Shown: piece after piece, positions 17,251-29,133 of the stretch | Layout of the letters: each line of letters starts with the position of its first letter | How positions within the stretch are numbered: the first letter of the stretch is position 1 | Assembly (NCBI GenBank): GCA_002391275.1 | Contig: DGSC01000017.1 | Coordinates: forward strand, 1 to 64,000 | Direction: 5' to 3' | Origin: Prevotellaceae bacterium UBA4372 | Lineage (GTDB): Bacteria; Bacteroidota; Bacteroidia; Bacteroidales; Bacteroidaceae | DNA length: 64,000 nucleotides | Notes under the pieces: generated by a model | The model's input: the letters and a program-made list of their open reading frames with translations, nothing else | The model's database searches: none | Told to the model about the DNA's origin: nothing | Position numbers and translations under genes: made by a program

Positions 17251-18558
17251 ATGCAAAAACCTAACTTATCCTATTGGAAACTGTTTAACCTCAGCTTCGG
17301 TTTCTTTGGCGTACAGATAGCCTACGCCTTGCAAAGCGCCAACATATCGCGCATCTTCCGCACGTTGGGCGCTGATCCGCACGACCTAAGCTACTTTTGG
17401 ATTCTGCCGCCGCTCATGGGCATCATCGTACAACCCATCGTGGGTTCGCTCTCTGACAACACCTGGACACGCTTCGGACGACGCATACCGTACCTCTTCA
17501 TCGGAGCGGCCGTGGCTGTTGCTGTGATGTGTCTGTTGCCCAACTCCGGGTCGCTGGGTCTAAGTCTCTCGGCAGTCATGTTGTTCGGGCTGATCATGCT
17601 CATGCTTCTCGACACGAGCCTGAACATGGCCATGCAACCGTTCAAAATGCTCGTGGGCGACATGGTCAATGAGGAACAAAAGGCTAAGGCTTACTCGATT
17701 CAATCGTTCCTCTGCAACGCCGGAAGCGTCGTAGGTTTCATCTTCCCCTTTGTATTCACATGGATAGGATTGAAGAACGTAGCACCCGAAGGCGTCGTTC
17801 CCGACTCCGTGATTTGGTCATTCTATTGTGGTGCGGCCATCCTCATCATCTGCGTCATCTACACGATGCTGAAAGTAAAGGAGTGGAATCCACAAGAGTA
17901 TAGAATGTATAACCCCGTCGAAGAGACGAAAGAGGAGTCGGCCAACTGGTTCGTGCTCCTGAAAAACGCGCCTTCGACATTCTGGAAGGTGGGGCTCGTA
18001 CAATTCTTCTGCTGGGCTGCTTTCCTCTATATGTGGACTTACGTCGTCGATGCCGTCAGCGAAACTGTCTGGGGTACAACCGACCCTGCGTCCGAGGCCT
18101 ATCAGGTGGCCGGCAACTGGACAGGCGTGCTCTATGCCATACAAGCCATGGGCAGCGTCTGTTGGGCCCTCGTCCTGCCAAAGTTCAAGAACACAAAAGT
18201 TGCCTACGCCGTAAGCCTGCTTATCGGTGGCATCGGCTTCGCGCTCATACCCTTCTGTCCCGACAAATATCTGCAGATTATTCCCTTCCTCTGCATCGGA
18301 TGTGGCTGGGCCGCCATGCTGGCTATGCCTTTCACCTTCGTGACTAACGCGCTCCAAGGTTATGGTCACATGGGAGCTTACTTGGGCTTGTTCAACGGTA
18401 CGATTTGTCTTCCCCAGATTGTTGCTGCATTATGCGGCGGGTCTATCCTTTCGATGATAGGTCATCATCAGTCGTCGATGATGATTGTCTCAGGTGTATT
18501 GCTTGGATTAGGTGCCCTCTGCGTGACTTTCATCCATGAAAAAAGTAGTGGAAAGTGA
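17251..18558 (+). CDS. MFS (SLC45-type) maltose/maltodextrin permease
   Basis: 435 residues with about 12 membrane helices. The opening YWKLFNLSFGFFGVQIAYAL and the loop DNTWTRFGRRIPYLFIG (residues ~70-87) are characteristic of the glycoside-cation-symporter/SLC45-like MFS members next to sus and mal genes. It should carry maltose or short maltodextrins from periplasm to cytoplasm for MalQ. It begins 69 bases after the regulator and is followed 56 bases later by malQ. The exact sugar is inferred from context. Confidence 0.88.
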   Translation: MQKPNLSYWKLFNLSFGFFGVQIAYALQSANISRIFRTLGADPHDLSYFWILPPLMGIIVQPIVGSLSDNTWTRFGRRIPYLFIGAAVAVAVMCLLPNSGSLGLSLSAVMLFGLIMLMLLDTSLNMAMQPFKMLVGDMVNEEQKAKAYSIQSFLCNAGSVVGFIFPFVFTWIGLKNVAPEGVVPDSVIWSFYCGAAILIICVIYTMLKVKEWNPQEYRMYNPVEETKEESANWFVLLKNAPSTFWKVGLVQFFCWAAFLYMWTYVVDAVSETVWGTTDPASEAYQVAGNWTGVLYAIQAMGSVCWALVLPKFKNTKVAYAVSLLIGGIGFALIPFCPDKYLQIIPFLCIGCGWAAMLAMPFTFVTNALQGYGHMGAYLGLFNGTICLPQIVAALCGGSILSMIGHHQSSMMIVSGVLLGLGALCVTFIHEKSSGK

Positions 18559-18614
18559 AAAGAGAATAATTCAGTTCCATCGTTAAATCATAAATCTTTA
18601 AATCATAAATAGTC

Positions 18615-20735
18615 ATGAACATTAGGTTTGAAATTGAATATCGCACAATCTATGGCGAGGATTTGTTTTTGAACATACTCAAGGAGGATGGCAGTCAGGA
18701 ACATCACGCTTTGAGGACTGTCGACGGTGTCATATGGGCTTGTGAGCTAAATGTAGATGTAGCCATAGATTACTTCTACACGGTGACATGGCAGGGCCGC
18801 GAGAAGCGTTCGGAGTGGGTTTTCTGTCCTCATAGTTTTGACCCTAAAGAGGTTGCAAGCCCCGATGTACGTGCCGTGCAACGCGACTCATGGATGGACG
18901 CTCCCGAGGATTTCCGTGTGGCCGGAACGCTGGTTCCTGTATTCTCTTTGCGCACACGTAGAAGCTTTGGTGTGGGTGATTTCGGCGACTTGCGCCAGAT
19001 GGTAGACTGGATAGCAACTACGGGACAGCGAGTGTTGCAGATTCTTCCTATTAACGATACCACAAGCAGCCATACATGGGCAGACTCTTATCCTTACTCA
19101 TGCATCAGTGTGTTTGCCTTACACCCTCAATACGTTGAGCTGGGGGCGCTGCCTGCACTGAAGAGCGAGAAAGATCGTCGGCATTTTGACAAATTGCGCC
19201 AAGAGCTGAATGCACTTACCCAGATAGACTATGAGCGTGTGAATGCAGCCAAGCTGGAGTACTTGCGTCTGATTTTCGATGAAGAAGGAAAGCGCATTTT
19301 GTCGACGGCTGATTTCAAAACATTCTTTGCGAACAATGAGCAATGGCTTGTACCATACGCTCAATATTGCCACCTGCGAGACACTTATGGCACGGGCGAT
19401 TTCTCGGCATGGCCTAATCATAAGCAGTGGGCAGAGGCCGACCGCAAGGTTCTGAGCAATCCCAGGAACAAGGCTTTCAAGGATGTTGCCTTCTATTACT
19501 TTGTCCAGTTTGTGCTTGCGCAACAGCTCAGAGGCGTACATGCCTACGCCCGTTCACGTGGAGTAATTCTTAAAGGTGACATTCCAATTGGTGTTGCACG
19601 CCATGGCTGCGATGTTTGGCAAGAGCCACGCTATTTCAACCTTAACGGACAAGCCGGTGCTCCGCCCGATGACTTTTCCGAAGACGGACAGAACTGGGGA
19701 TTCCCCACCTACAATTGGGATGAGATGCTACGCGATGGTTGCCAATGGTGGGAGCGCAGGTTCCGGAATATGGCTCGCTACTTTGATGCCTACAGGATAG
19801 ACCACGTTCTTGGTTTCTTCCGCATCTGGGAAATTCCGATGCCTGTAAAGAGCGGGTTGCTTGGTCAGTTCTCCCCTGCGCTTGCATTCCGACGGGAGGA
19901 AATTTACGGGTATGGCATCAGCGAAGAGACGCTGAAAGCTACCGTGGGTCCGATTATTAAACCACAAGGTGCAGAGGTGGAAGCTTACAACAACACAGAT
20001 TACCTTTTCCTTCGCGACCATAGGAATCCCGAGCTTTTCCATCCCCGCATTTCCGGCAAAAAGACATCATGCTACTCACGTCTGAGCAACGACCAGCAGC
20101 AAGCCTTCGATGCCCTTTACGAGGACTTCTTCTATCATCGCAACAATCAGTTCTGGTATGAAGAAGCAATGCAGAAGTTGCCCAAGTTGGTAAAGGCTAC
20201 ACGTATGCTCTGCTGTGCCGAGGACCTTGGCATGGTGCCGGCATGTGTAAAATGGGTGATGGACGAGCTGGGCATCCTCAGCCTCGAACTGGAATCGATG
20301 CCCAAGGAACCGTGGGTTCGTTTCGGGCACGTTGAGAATAACCCGCGCCGCTCAGTTGCCACAATCTCCAGTCATGACACTCCGACTTTACGTATGTGGT
20401 GGGATGAGGACTACGAACGCACCCAAGACTATTTCAACAACATTCTACACCGCGAGGGCCCAGCCCCTCACCCTCTGCCCGGATGGCTTGCACAAGAGAT
20501 CATACAGCGTCATTTGGACTGCCCGTCGATGCTCTGTGTGATTGCGCTTCAAGACTGGCTTGCCATTGACGAGCACCTGAGAAACAAGGATGCCAACGCC
20601 GAGCGCGTTAATATACCCGCCAATCCCCATCACTACTGGCGCTATCGTATGCACTTGAACATTGAAGACCTCAAGCACGACAAGCAGTTCACCGAGGGCA
20701 TCAGAGAGATGGTGACGTTGGGAAACAGAGGATAG
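18615..20735 (+). CDS. malQ: 4-alpha-glucanotransferase (amylomaltase, GH77)
   Basis: 706 residues. An N-terminal CBM20-like starch-binding domain (residues ~1-95; RFEIEYRTIYGEDLFLNI, VTWQGREKRSEW) precedes a GH77 barrel. Catalytic residues are Asp396 (YRIDHVLGFFR), Glu536 (CAEDLG) and Asp588 (SSHDTPTLRMWW). It rearranges maltooligosaccharides in the cytoplasm, releasing glucose and lengthening chains. Bacteroidetes MalQ proteins often carry two CBM20 units and are nearer 890 residues; here only one is visible and the protein begins directly in it. The gene follows the permease and precedes GH97. Confidence 0.94.
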   Translation: MNIRFEIEYRTIYGEDLFLNILKEDGSQEHHALRTVDGVIWACELNVDVAIDYFYTVTWQGREKRSEWVFCPHSFDPKEVASPDVRAVQRDSWMDAPEDFRVAGTLVPVFSLRTRRSFGVGDFGDLRQMVDWIATTGQRVLQILPINDTTSSHTWADSYPYSCISVFALHPQYVELGALPALKSEKDRRHFDKLRQELNALTQIDYERVNAAKLEYLRLIFDEEGKRILSTADFKTFFANNEQWLVPYAQYCHLRDTYGTGDFSAWPNHKQWAEADRKVLSNPRNKAFKDVAFYYFVQFVLAQQLRGVHAYARSRGVILKGDIPIGVARHGCDVWQEPRYFNLNGQAGAPPDDFSEDGQNWGFPTYNWDEMLRDGCQWWERRFRNMARYFDAYRIDHVLGFFRIWEIPMPVKSGLLGQFSPALAFRREEIYGYGISEETLKATVGPIIKPQGAEVEAYNNTDYLFLRDHRNPELFHPRISGKKTSCYSRLSNDQQQAFDALYEDFFYHRNNQFWYEEAMQKLPKLVKATRMLCCAEDLGMVPACVKWVMDELGILSLELESMPKEPWVRFGHVENNPRRSVATISSHDTPTLRMWWDEDYERTQDYFNNILHREGPAPHPLPGWLAQEIIQRHLDCPSMLCVIALQDWLAIDEHLRNKDANAERVNIPANPHHYWRYRMHLNIEDLKHDKQFTEGIREMVTLGNRG

Positions 20736-23162
<2,427 letters not shown>

Positions 23163-23356
23163 GTGGGTTCACTCATTCATGAAAACATGAATGCGACCAT
23201 TATTTTTCTTAATAGTCTCTTCGCTGTTGAGTAAACTTTTTCTTAGGAGGAAACAGTCATCGACGGCAGAACTCTTCACTTTTGTTTCGACAAAGTGGTG
23301 AAAAATGACTTTGAGGAAGAAATGATGTAGTTTGGAATCGCTAAGAATCGTTGAAT

Positions 23357-23407
23357 AAAAAAAGTGGGGGATGTGCCGAGAGTTACGGCACATCCCCCAC
23401 TTTTTTT
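23357..23407. terminator. Two-way intrinsic terminator (GH97 and GH2)
   Basis: A perfect 22-bp stem, 23357-23378 with 23386-23407, whose outer 7 pairs are A on one side and T on the other. It can therefore stop transcripts from both convergent genes. Confidence 0.92.
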
Positions 23408-23436
23408 GTCTATATGCTTTACCCCTTCATTTAACA

Positions 23437-23468
23437 CACTTGGCCGCATGAGGCGATGCGGCCAAGTG
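23437..23468. repeat. Hairpin with GCAT..ATGC apex
   Basis: A perfect 13-bp stem, 23437-23449 with 23456-23468, 6-base loop. The inner pairs CGCAT/ATGCG resemble the apex of the hairpins at 37116-37199. Downstream of GH2. Confidence 0.8.
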
Positions 23469-23546
23469 AAAAGGCAAATTGTCTTAGGTCCTCAGGCCTT
23501 TTCGCCTAAGAAGATTTAAAACTGGGAAAAGGAACGTGAATGAGAG

Positions 23547-26075
23547 TTATTCGGACGTTAGGGTGATGCGTCCTTTTTTTAGTCCTTTTGCAGTAGCTTC
23601 AAGGGTGATGACACCTGGTGTCTTCGATGCCTGCACAATGGCAGTGAGCTGTCCGGCGAAAGCATGATGCTGCGGCAGGTGGAAGAGGTCGAGGTTGGCG
23701 GCATCGCCGTTGGCTGCTGCACGGAAGCGGCCTGCACCTTTGACCTTGAAGTGGATGAGGTCTGCAGCGTCGGGTATCAGGTTGCCGTCCTTATCAACTA
23801 CGCGCACGGTAACGTATGAAAGGTCGTCGCCATCGACGTTCAGGCGCGAACGGTCGGGAACGAGCTCGATGTGATGCGGGGCGCCGGCAGTGCGAACCAC
23901 TACCTCGTTGGCAGTAGAACTGCCGGTAGCTCTCGAAGACGAGGCAGAGGTGGAAGACGAGGCAGAAGAGGGATAGTGGGCGACCACTTTAATCTCACCG
24001 GGTTCATAGCGGACATCGGTCCACATCAGTCGATAGCGGCGTTGCAGCCAAAGGCTGTCGCCGGCAGCTTTGGCAGCAAGAGCTTCGTCGCGGGTATATT
24101 TGTGTTGCACGCCTTGACTCTTGCCGTTGACGAAGAGCTCAGCCTCGGGGGCGTCGGTATAGACGAAGACCGGGACGATTTGACCCTCGCGGCCGGGCCA
24201 TGTCCAGTGAGGCAACACGTGCAGCGTGTGCTCACGACGGTTCCACAGGCTGCGGTAGAGATAGTAGCGATCCTTGGGGATGGAAGCCAGGTCGATGATA
24301 CCAAAGACGCTGGAGTGCGACGGCCAGGCATTGGTGTCGTAAGGCGATGGCTCGCCAAGATAGTCGAAGCCTGTCCACACGAATTGACCGATTTCCCACT
24401 CATGGTCGTCGGCATTGGCAAAGTCGTGGTCGGGCGTATTGCTCCACCAACAGTACTCCAGGTCGTAGCCGCTGCACTGATGGTCGTCGTAGGTAGCGTT
24501 GGCTTTCAACCCGATGGGCAGTTTGTAGACGCCACGGCTACTGACGGTGGAACTGGTTTCAGAGCCCAGCACTACGTTTTGAGGCAGACGACGGTAGGCC
24601 TCCTCGTAGCGATGAGCACGATAGTTGAAGCCAGGAATGTCCAATTGTGCTGCGAAACCGTTGCCAAGCACACAGTCCACCTGATCCATGCCACAAGTGA
24701 CGGGTCGCGTAGGATCCTCGCGGTGGCAGATGTCTTGCAGGAAGCGGGCCACTTTGTAGCCTTCGCGCGAGCATTGCGTGGGCACTTCGTTACCAATGCT
24801 CCACATGACGACGGAAGCATGGTTGCGGTAGTGACGGAGCATGTTGACCATATCTTTCTCTGCCCATTCCTTGAAATAACGATGATAGCCGTTCTTGCAC
24901 TTGGCGCGATCCCATTCGTCGAAAGGCTCTACCATCATCATGAAACCCATGGAATCGCAAAGCTCCACGAGTTCAGGCGCTGGCATATTGTGGCTGGTGC
25001 GGATGGCATCGCAGCCCATATCCTTCAGCAATGTAAGCTGGCGACGCAATGCAGCACGGTTGATGGCTGCGCCGAGGGGACCAAGGTCGTGGTGGTTGCA
25101 CACGCCCTGGAACTTGCGTCTCTGGCCATTGAGGAAGAAACCGCGATCGGGCACTACTTCAATCGTGCGAATACCGAATACGGTGGCATAGGTGTCGAGG
25201 AGTGTGTCGCCCTCGTAGGCGCGGGTGACCGCTTTATATAATATCGGAGTCTCGGGCGACCACAACCGGGGGGCTTTCACGATGAGATTCTGCTGCAACG
25301 GCAAACCGTGGGCTACGGTCTGCGTGTTCTCCTTCTCGGAGACGGGACTGCCGTCGGGGCCGAGGATGACGGTGTGCAGACGCAGCGTCTTGCCCTCGGC
25401 GTTGGCAAAGGTGGTCTTCAAGGTGACAGAGGCAGCGTCCTGCAACAGTTTCGTCGTCACCTGCGTGCCCCAGACATCGACGTGGATGTCGGAAGTGTTG
25501 AGAAGATGCACGTTGCGGAAAAGACCTGCGCCGCAATACCAGCGGCTACTCTCGGGACGATTCTCCAAGCGAACGGCAAGGGTGTTGGGACGACCGTCGC
25601 GGTTCACATAATCAGTGACGTCAACATAAAAAGAGTTGTAGCCGTAAGGCCAGAAGATGGTCTCGTGACCGTTGACGTAGACGCGTGCTTCGCTCATGGC
25701 ACCGTCGAAGATGAGGGTTGTGCGAACAAGGGAGGCAGAGGGAGCGGGTAGCGTGAACTGGGTGCGATACCAACCGACACCGATGTATGGCAGGCCGCCT
25801 GTGCGACCAGTCTTGAGGGTAGCGGCCTTCTCACCGTTCTGCGTCACGGCTACATTTTGCAGGTCGTTCTCGCTGCCGAAGGGACCAGTGATGGCCCAGT
25901 CGTGTGGGATGGCGACGCGCTGCCAACGGCTGTCGTCATACGAAGGCTGTTCGGCTCCCGATTGCTCGCCACGGCAGAAACGCCAGCCGTCGCGAAGGAG
26001 CACCTCATTACGTTGGGCCAGAGCAGGTGTGAGTGCTAAGCACAAAGCCACCGCCAATGAAAAAAAATGCTTCAT
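23547..26075 (-). CDS. GH2 beta-galactosidase-like glycosidase
   Basis: 842 residues from the ATG at 26075, which gives the signal peptide MKHFFSLAVALCLALTPALA; an in-frame start 45 bases upstream would bury it. GH2 sugar-binding, Ig-like and barrel domains are followed by a DUF4982-type domain and an Ig-like C-domain. Acid/base is Glu430 (MWSIGNEVP) and nucleophile Glu506 (VLGSETSS). Beta-galactosidase is the commonest activity in this subgroup, but other beta-glycosides are possible. A Ser/Ala/Thr-rich stretch (SSASSSTSASSSRATGSS) sits between the last two domains. It is a solo gene with a promoter at 26107-26114. No sus genes are attached, so the target polysaccharide is unknown. Confidence 0.9.
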   Translation of the reverse strand: MKHFFSLAVALCLALTPALAQRNEVLLRDGWRFCRGEQSGAEQPSYDDSRWQRVAIPHDWAITGPFGSENDLQNVAVTQNGEKAATLKTGRTGGLPYIGVGWYRTQFTLPAPSASLVRTTLIFDGAMSEARVYVNGHETIFWPYGYNSFYVDVTDYVNRDGRPNTLAVRLENRPESSRWYCGAGLFRNVHLLNTSDIHVDVWGTQVTTKLLQDAASVTLKTTFANAEGKTLRLHTVILGPDGSPVSEKENTQTVAHGLPLQQNLIVKAPRLWSPETPILYKAVTRAYEGDTLLDTYATVFGIRTIEVVPDRGFFLNGQRRKFQGVCNHHDLGPLGAAINRAALRRQLTLLKDMGCDAIRTSHNMPAPELVELCDSMGFMMMVEPFDEWDRAKCKNGYHRYFKEWAEKDMVNMLRHYRNHASVVMWSIGNEVPTQCSREGYKVARFLQDICHREDPTRPVTCGMDQVDCVLGNGFAAQLDIPGFNYRAHRYEEAYRRLPQNVVLGSETSSTVSSRGVYKLPIGLKANATYDDHQCSGYDLEYCWWSNTPDHDFANADDHEWEIGQFVWTGFDYLGEPSPYDTNAWPSHSSVFGIIDLASIPKDRYYLYRSLWNRREHTLHVLPHWTWPGREGQIVPVFVYTDAPEAELFVNGKSQGVQHKYTRDEALAAKAAGDSLWLQRRYRLMWTDVRYEPGEIKVVAHYPSSASSSTSASSSRATGSSTANEVVVRTAGAPHHIELVPDRSRLNVDGDDLSYVTVRVVDKDGNLIPDAADLIHFKVKGAGRFRAAANGDAANLDLFHLPQHHAFAGQLTAIVQASKTPGVITLEATAKGLKKGRITLTSE

Positions 26076-26106
26076 ATCTGTTAGTCTTTTTTTTGATTTC
26101 TTCTGG

Positions 26107-26114
26107 CAAAGATA
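26107..26114 (-). promoter_or_regulatory. -7 promoter box for GH2 gene
   Basis: TATCTTTG on the minus strand, 31 bases before the chosen ATG at 26075. It supports that start, because the longer in-frame start would leave almost no leader. Confidence 0.6.
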
Positions 26115-26261
26115 AGACAAACTTTGAAGCGAGTTCCTTTTTCTTGCAATAAAATGTTACGAGAAATGATTTTTCCTTAAAAAATATAGTAAAAGAAAGG
26201 AAATGATGAAGGCAAAGAAAAAAAGTTGAACATACATCGTTCATCGTTCATCGTTTTTATG

Positions 26262-26269
26262 TACCTTTG
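26262..26269 (+). promoter_or_regulatory. -7 promoter box for the permease-ribBA unit
   Basis: TACCTTTG, a full match to TAnnTTTG, 86 bases before the LptF/LptG-type gene. Confidence 0.6.
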
Positions 26270-26355
26270 CGCCGCTTTTCTGTATAAACCTATTAAATAA
26301 GGTACGCACACGTGCGCGAAGACCTGTAAAGAAGAGAAGAGCAGCGCAATAGACA

Positions 26356-27810
26356 ATGAGGTTATTCAAACGCATAGACATATTCATCCTAAAGCAATTC
26401 AGTTTGCTTTTTGCGGGCACTTTTTTCATCTGCCTGTTCATTTTCATGATGCAATTTTTGTGGAAATGGGTGGACCAGCTGATAGGCAAAGGCTTAGCCT
26501 TGGATGTCTTGGGCCGCTTTTTCTTTTATGCGGCAATGACCCTTGTACCAGGTTCGCTTCCATTGGCTGTACTTCTGGCCTCGCTGATTACATTCGGCAA
26601 CTTAGGCGAGCGCTTGGAGTTGTTGGCGATGAAAGCGGCAGGTATTCCTTTGGTCCGCATCTTGCAACCTGTATTTATATTTGTTTTGTGCGTGATGTGC
26701 GGTTCGTTTTATTTCCAGAATGTAATAGTTCCCGAATCGAGCAAGCGCCTGGCAGCCCTGTCCTATTCTATCCGTCAGAAATCGCCCGAGCTGGAGATTC
26801 CAGAAGGTGTTTTCTACAACGACATCCCCGGGTATAATCTGTTTGTCGAGAAAAAGGATGTGGAGCGTGGCATGCTATATGGAATAATGATTTACAATCA
26901 GGGAAGCAATTTCGACGACACACAGGTAGTGCTTGCCGACTCCGGGCGCCTACAAAGTACAGCAGACCAGAAATACCTTCAACTCACACTCTACGACGGC
27001 CAACGTTTTCGCAATATGCAGAACACAGGCAGCGCTATGGACCATGCCACCGTGCCATACATGCGCGAGACCTTTAAGACCGAAGTAGACTTGATTCCTT
27101 TCGACGAGTCGTTGAACGAGATGGATGCCAACCTCTTCAACAGCAATGCACAAACCAAGAACCTCAAGCAACTGACTTTGGGCATAGACTCGCTGATTCA
27201 TTTATTAGACTCTACAGGGCGCGAACAATACGCACAGTACAGCTATGGCTTCTTGTCCTCCATCAGACTTACCGGACGTAGCGACTCGGCACAAATTATC
27301 GCACAGGCAGCTCAGGACTCAATAGTGTTGGACAGCGTGTATGCTCGTCTGACCGCCAATCAGGAAGCACGCACTGCACGCATGGCCTTGGATCGCGTAG
27401 AAAGCGGAGAATCGCAAACAGCCATGATGCGCGACATCAGCGCTTACAACAACAGAAGCCTCCGACTACACTATGTAGAACGACATAGGAAGTTTACATT
27501 ATCCTTGGCCTGCATCATATTCTTTTTCATTGGAGCTCCGCTTGGCGCCATCATCCGCAAGGGCGGTCTCGGCGTGCCTGTAGTCATCTCCGTGATAATA
27601 TTTATTTTCTACTATATCATCAATGCCAGCGGAGAAAAGTTAGCGAAAAACGGTACTTGGGACTCAACGTTCGGAGCTTGGCTAAGCTCGATGGTTTTGG
27701 CGCCTATTGCCGTGTGGCTGACATGGAAGTCGAACCAAGACTCTGCTGTGTTCAATATAGAAGCTTACCAGCAATTTATAAAACGCCTATTAAAACGATT
27801 ACATATATGA
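26356..27810 (+). CDS. LptF/LptG-family (YjgP/YjgQ) permease
   Basis: 484 residues. Three helices lie near the N-terminus ([60 protein letters not shown]) and three near the C-terminus ([23 protein letters not shown] onward), with a large periplasmic beta-jellyroll region (~115-390) between them. This is the LptF/LptG layout; these proteins move lipopolysaccharide from the inner membrane to the Lpt bridge. The central domain is longer than in E. coli LptF/G, as usual in Bacteroidetes. Its stop overlaps the ribBA start (ATGA), so the two are translationally coupled. Confidence 0.88.
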   Translation: MRLFKRIDIFILKQFSLLFAGTFFICLFIFMMQFLWKWVDQLIGKGLALDVLGRFFFYAAMTLVPGSLPLAVLLASLITFGNLGERLELLAMKAAGIPLVRILQPVFIFVLCVMCGSFYFQNVIVPESSKRLAALSYSIRQKSPELEIPEGVFYNDIPGYNLFVEKKDVERGMLYGIMIYNQGSNFDDTQVVLADSGRLQSTADQKYLQLTLYDGQRFRNMQNTGSAMDHATVPYMRETFKTEVDLIPFDESLNEMDANLFNSNAQTKNLKQLTLGIDSLIHLLDSTGREQYAQYSYGFLSSIRLTGRSDSAQIIAQAAQDSIVLDSVYARLTANQEARTARMALDRVESGESQTAMMRDISAYNNRSLRLHYVERHRKFTLSLACIIFFFIGAPLGAIIRKGGLGVPVVISVIIFIFYYIINASGEKLAKNGTWDSTFGAWLSSMVLAPIAVWLTWKSNQDSAVFNIEAYQQFIKRLLKRLHI

Positions 27811-29015
27811 CACATCTTTCGACCATACCCGACGCCCTTGAGGATTTCAAGGAAGGCAAATTCGTAATAGTCGTAGACGATGAAGATCGCGAGAATGAGG
27901 GCGACTTCATCACGGCGGCTGAATTGATTACTCCTGAAAAAGTCAACTTCATGCTTCGTGAAGGGCGTGGAGTCCTCTGTGCGCCTATAACCATCGGACG
28001 TGCCGATGCTCTGGAATTGCCCCATCAAGTGCTTGACAACACTTCGGTATTAGGCACTCCGTTCACTGTTACAGTAGATAAACTGGAAGGATGCACAACG
28101 GGCGTCAGTGCTGCAGATCGTGCCGCAACAATCCGCCACTTAGCTGATCCTGAAGCCAAGGCGTCAGACTTTGGCCGCCCTGGTCACATCAACCCACTTT
28201 ATGCCCAAGACCGTGGCGTCCTGCGTCGAGCCGGACATACAGAGGCGGCTGTAGACTTAGCCCGCCTGTCGGGATTACAGCCTGCAGCAGCCTTAATCGA
28301 AATCCTCAATCCAGATGGCACTATGGCCCGGATGCCTCAACTTCAAGAAGTCGCAAAGAAACATGGTATCAAGATTATCACCATTCGCGACCTGATTGCC
28401 TACCGACTCGAACGTGAGCAAATGGTAGAGGCTGCTCCTGAAGTGGATTTACCCACGGCCTATGGCCATTTTCGCGACATCACCTTCCGACAGTTGTCCA
28501 ACGGCCTGGAGCATGTCGCTTTAATAAAAGGGCACTGGGATGCCGACGAACCTATACTCGTAAGAGTTCATTCAAGCTGTGCTACCGGTGATATTTTCGG
28601 CAGTCAACGATGCGACTGTGGCGAACAGCTTCACCGAGCAATGCAGATGATCGAACAGGAAGGAAAAGGCGTTCTCCTTTACATGAACCAGGAAGGACGT
28701 GGAATTGGCCTATTCAATAAAATGAAAGCCTATAAGCTGCAAGAACAAGGCGAAGACACCGTAGAGGCGAACGTTCATCTTGGATTCAGGCCAGACGAAC
28801 GTGAATATGGTGTAGGAGCCCAGATACTTCGGCAGTTAGGTGTACATAAAATACGATTACTCACAAACAACCCCGTGAAACGCGTAGGTCTGGAAGCCTA
28901 TGGGCTGGAGATTGTCGAAAATGTACCCATCGAAGTACAGCCTAATCGCTACAACGAGCGCTACCTCAAGACAAAGCAAGAACGCATGGGACACACCCTT
29001 CACCTAAACAAGTGA
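27807..29015 (+). CDS. ribBA: RibBA: DHBP synthase / GTP cyclohydrolase II
   Basis: 402 residues from the ATG at 27807, which overlaps the preceding stop; the frame is open further upstream, but that part lies inside the permease gene. Residues 1-200 are 3,4-dihydroxy-2-butanone-4-phosphate synthase ([24 protein letters not shown]). Residues ~205-402 are GTP cyclohydrolase II with the zinc site [15 protein letters not shown] and the GTP motif NQEGRGIGL. The two halves start the two branches of riboflavin synthesis. Both active sites look intact. Confidence 0.96.
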   Translation: MTHLSTIPDALEDFKEGKFVIVVDDEDRENEGDFITAAELITPEKVNFMLREGRGVLCAPITIGRADALELPHQVLDNTSVLGTPFTVTVDKLEGCTTGVSAADRAATIRHLADPEAKASDFGRPGHINPLYAQDRGVLRRAGHTEAAVDLARLSGLQPAAALIEILNPDGTMARMPQLQEVAKKHGIKIITIRDLIAYRLEREQMVEAAPEVDLPTAYGHFRDITFRQLSNGLEHVALIKGHWDADEPILVRVHSSCATGDIFGSQRCDCGEQLHRAMQMIEQEGKGVLLYMNQEGRGIGLFNKMKAYKLQEQGEDTVEANVHLGFRPDEREYGVGAQILRQLGVHKIRLLTNNPVKRVGLEAYGLEIVENVPIEVQPNRYNERYLKTKQERMGHTLHLNK

Positions 29016-29099
29016 AAGAGACGACTGGAAAATAGATGCTATTCATTCATTCTGTGAAAATAAATTGAAAATCATAAATCGTAAATCGTAAATTATATT

Positions 29100-29107
29100 T
29101 ACCTTTG
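29100..29107 (+). promoter_or_regulatory. -7 promoter box for the aminotransferase
   Basis: TACCTTTG, 27 bases before the ATG at 29134. It rules out the TTG at 29116 as a likely start. Confidence 0.6.
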
Positions 29108-29133
29108 CCGACGAATTGACAACGAATATCATT

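Larger units (their letters stand above)
23163..23546. other. Convergent intergenic region between GH97 and GH2 genes
   Basis: 384 bases without a gene. They hold a two-way terminator (23357-23407) and a second hairpin (23437-23468); 23163-23356 shows nothing else of note. Confidence 0.7.

Noticed and set aside
23871..25241. 456-codon open frame on the plus strand
   Set aside because: It is the complement of the GH2 gene, which has clear catalytic motifs; no start region or recognisable domain.
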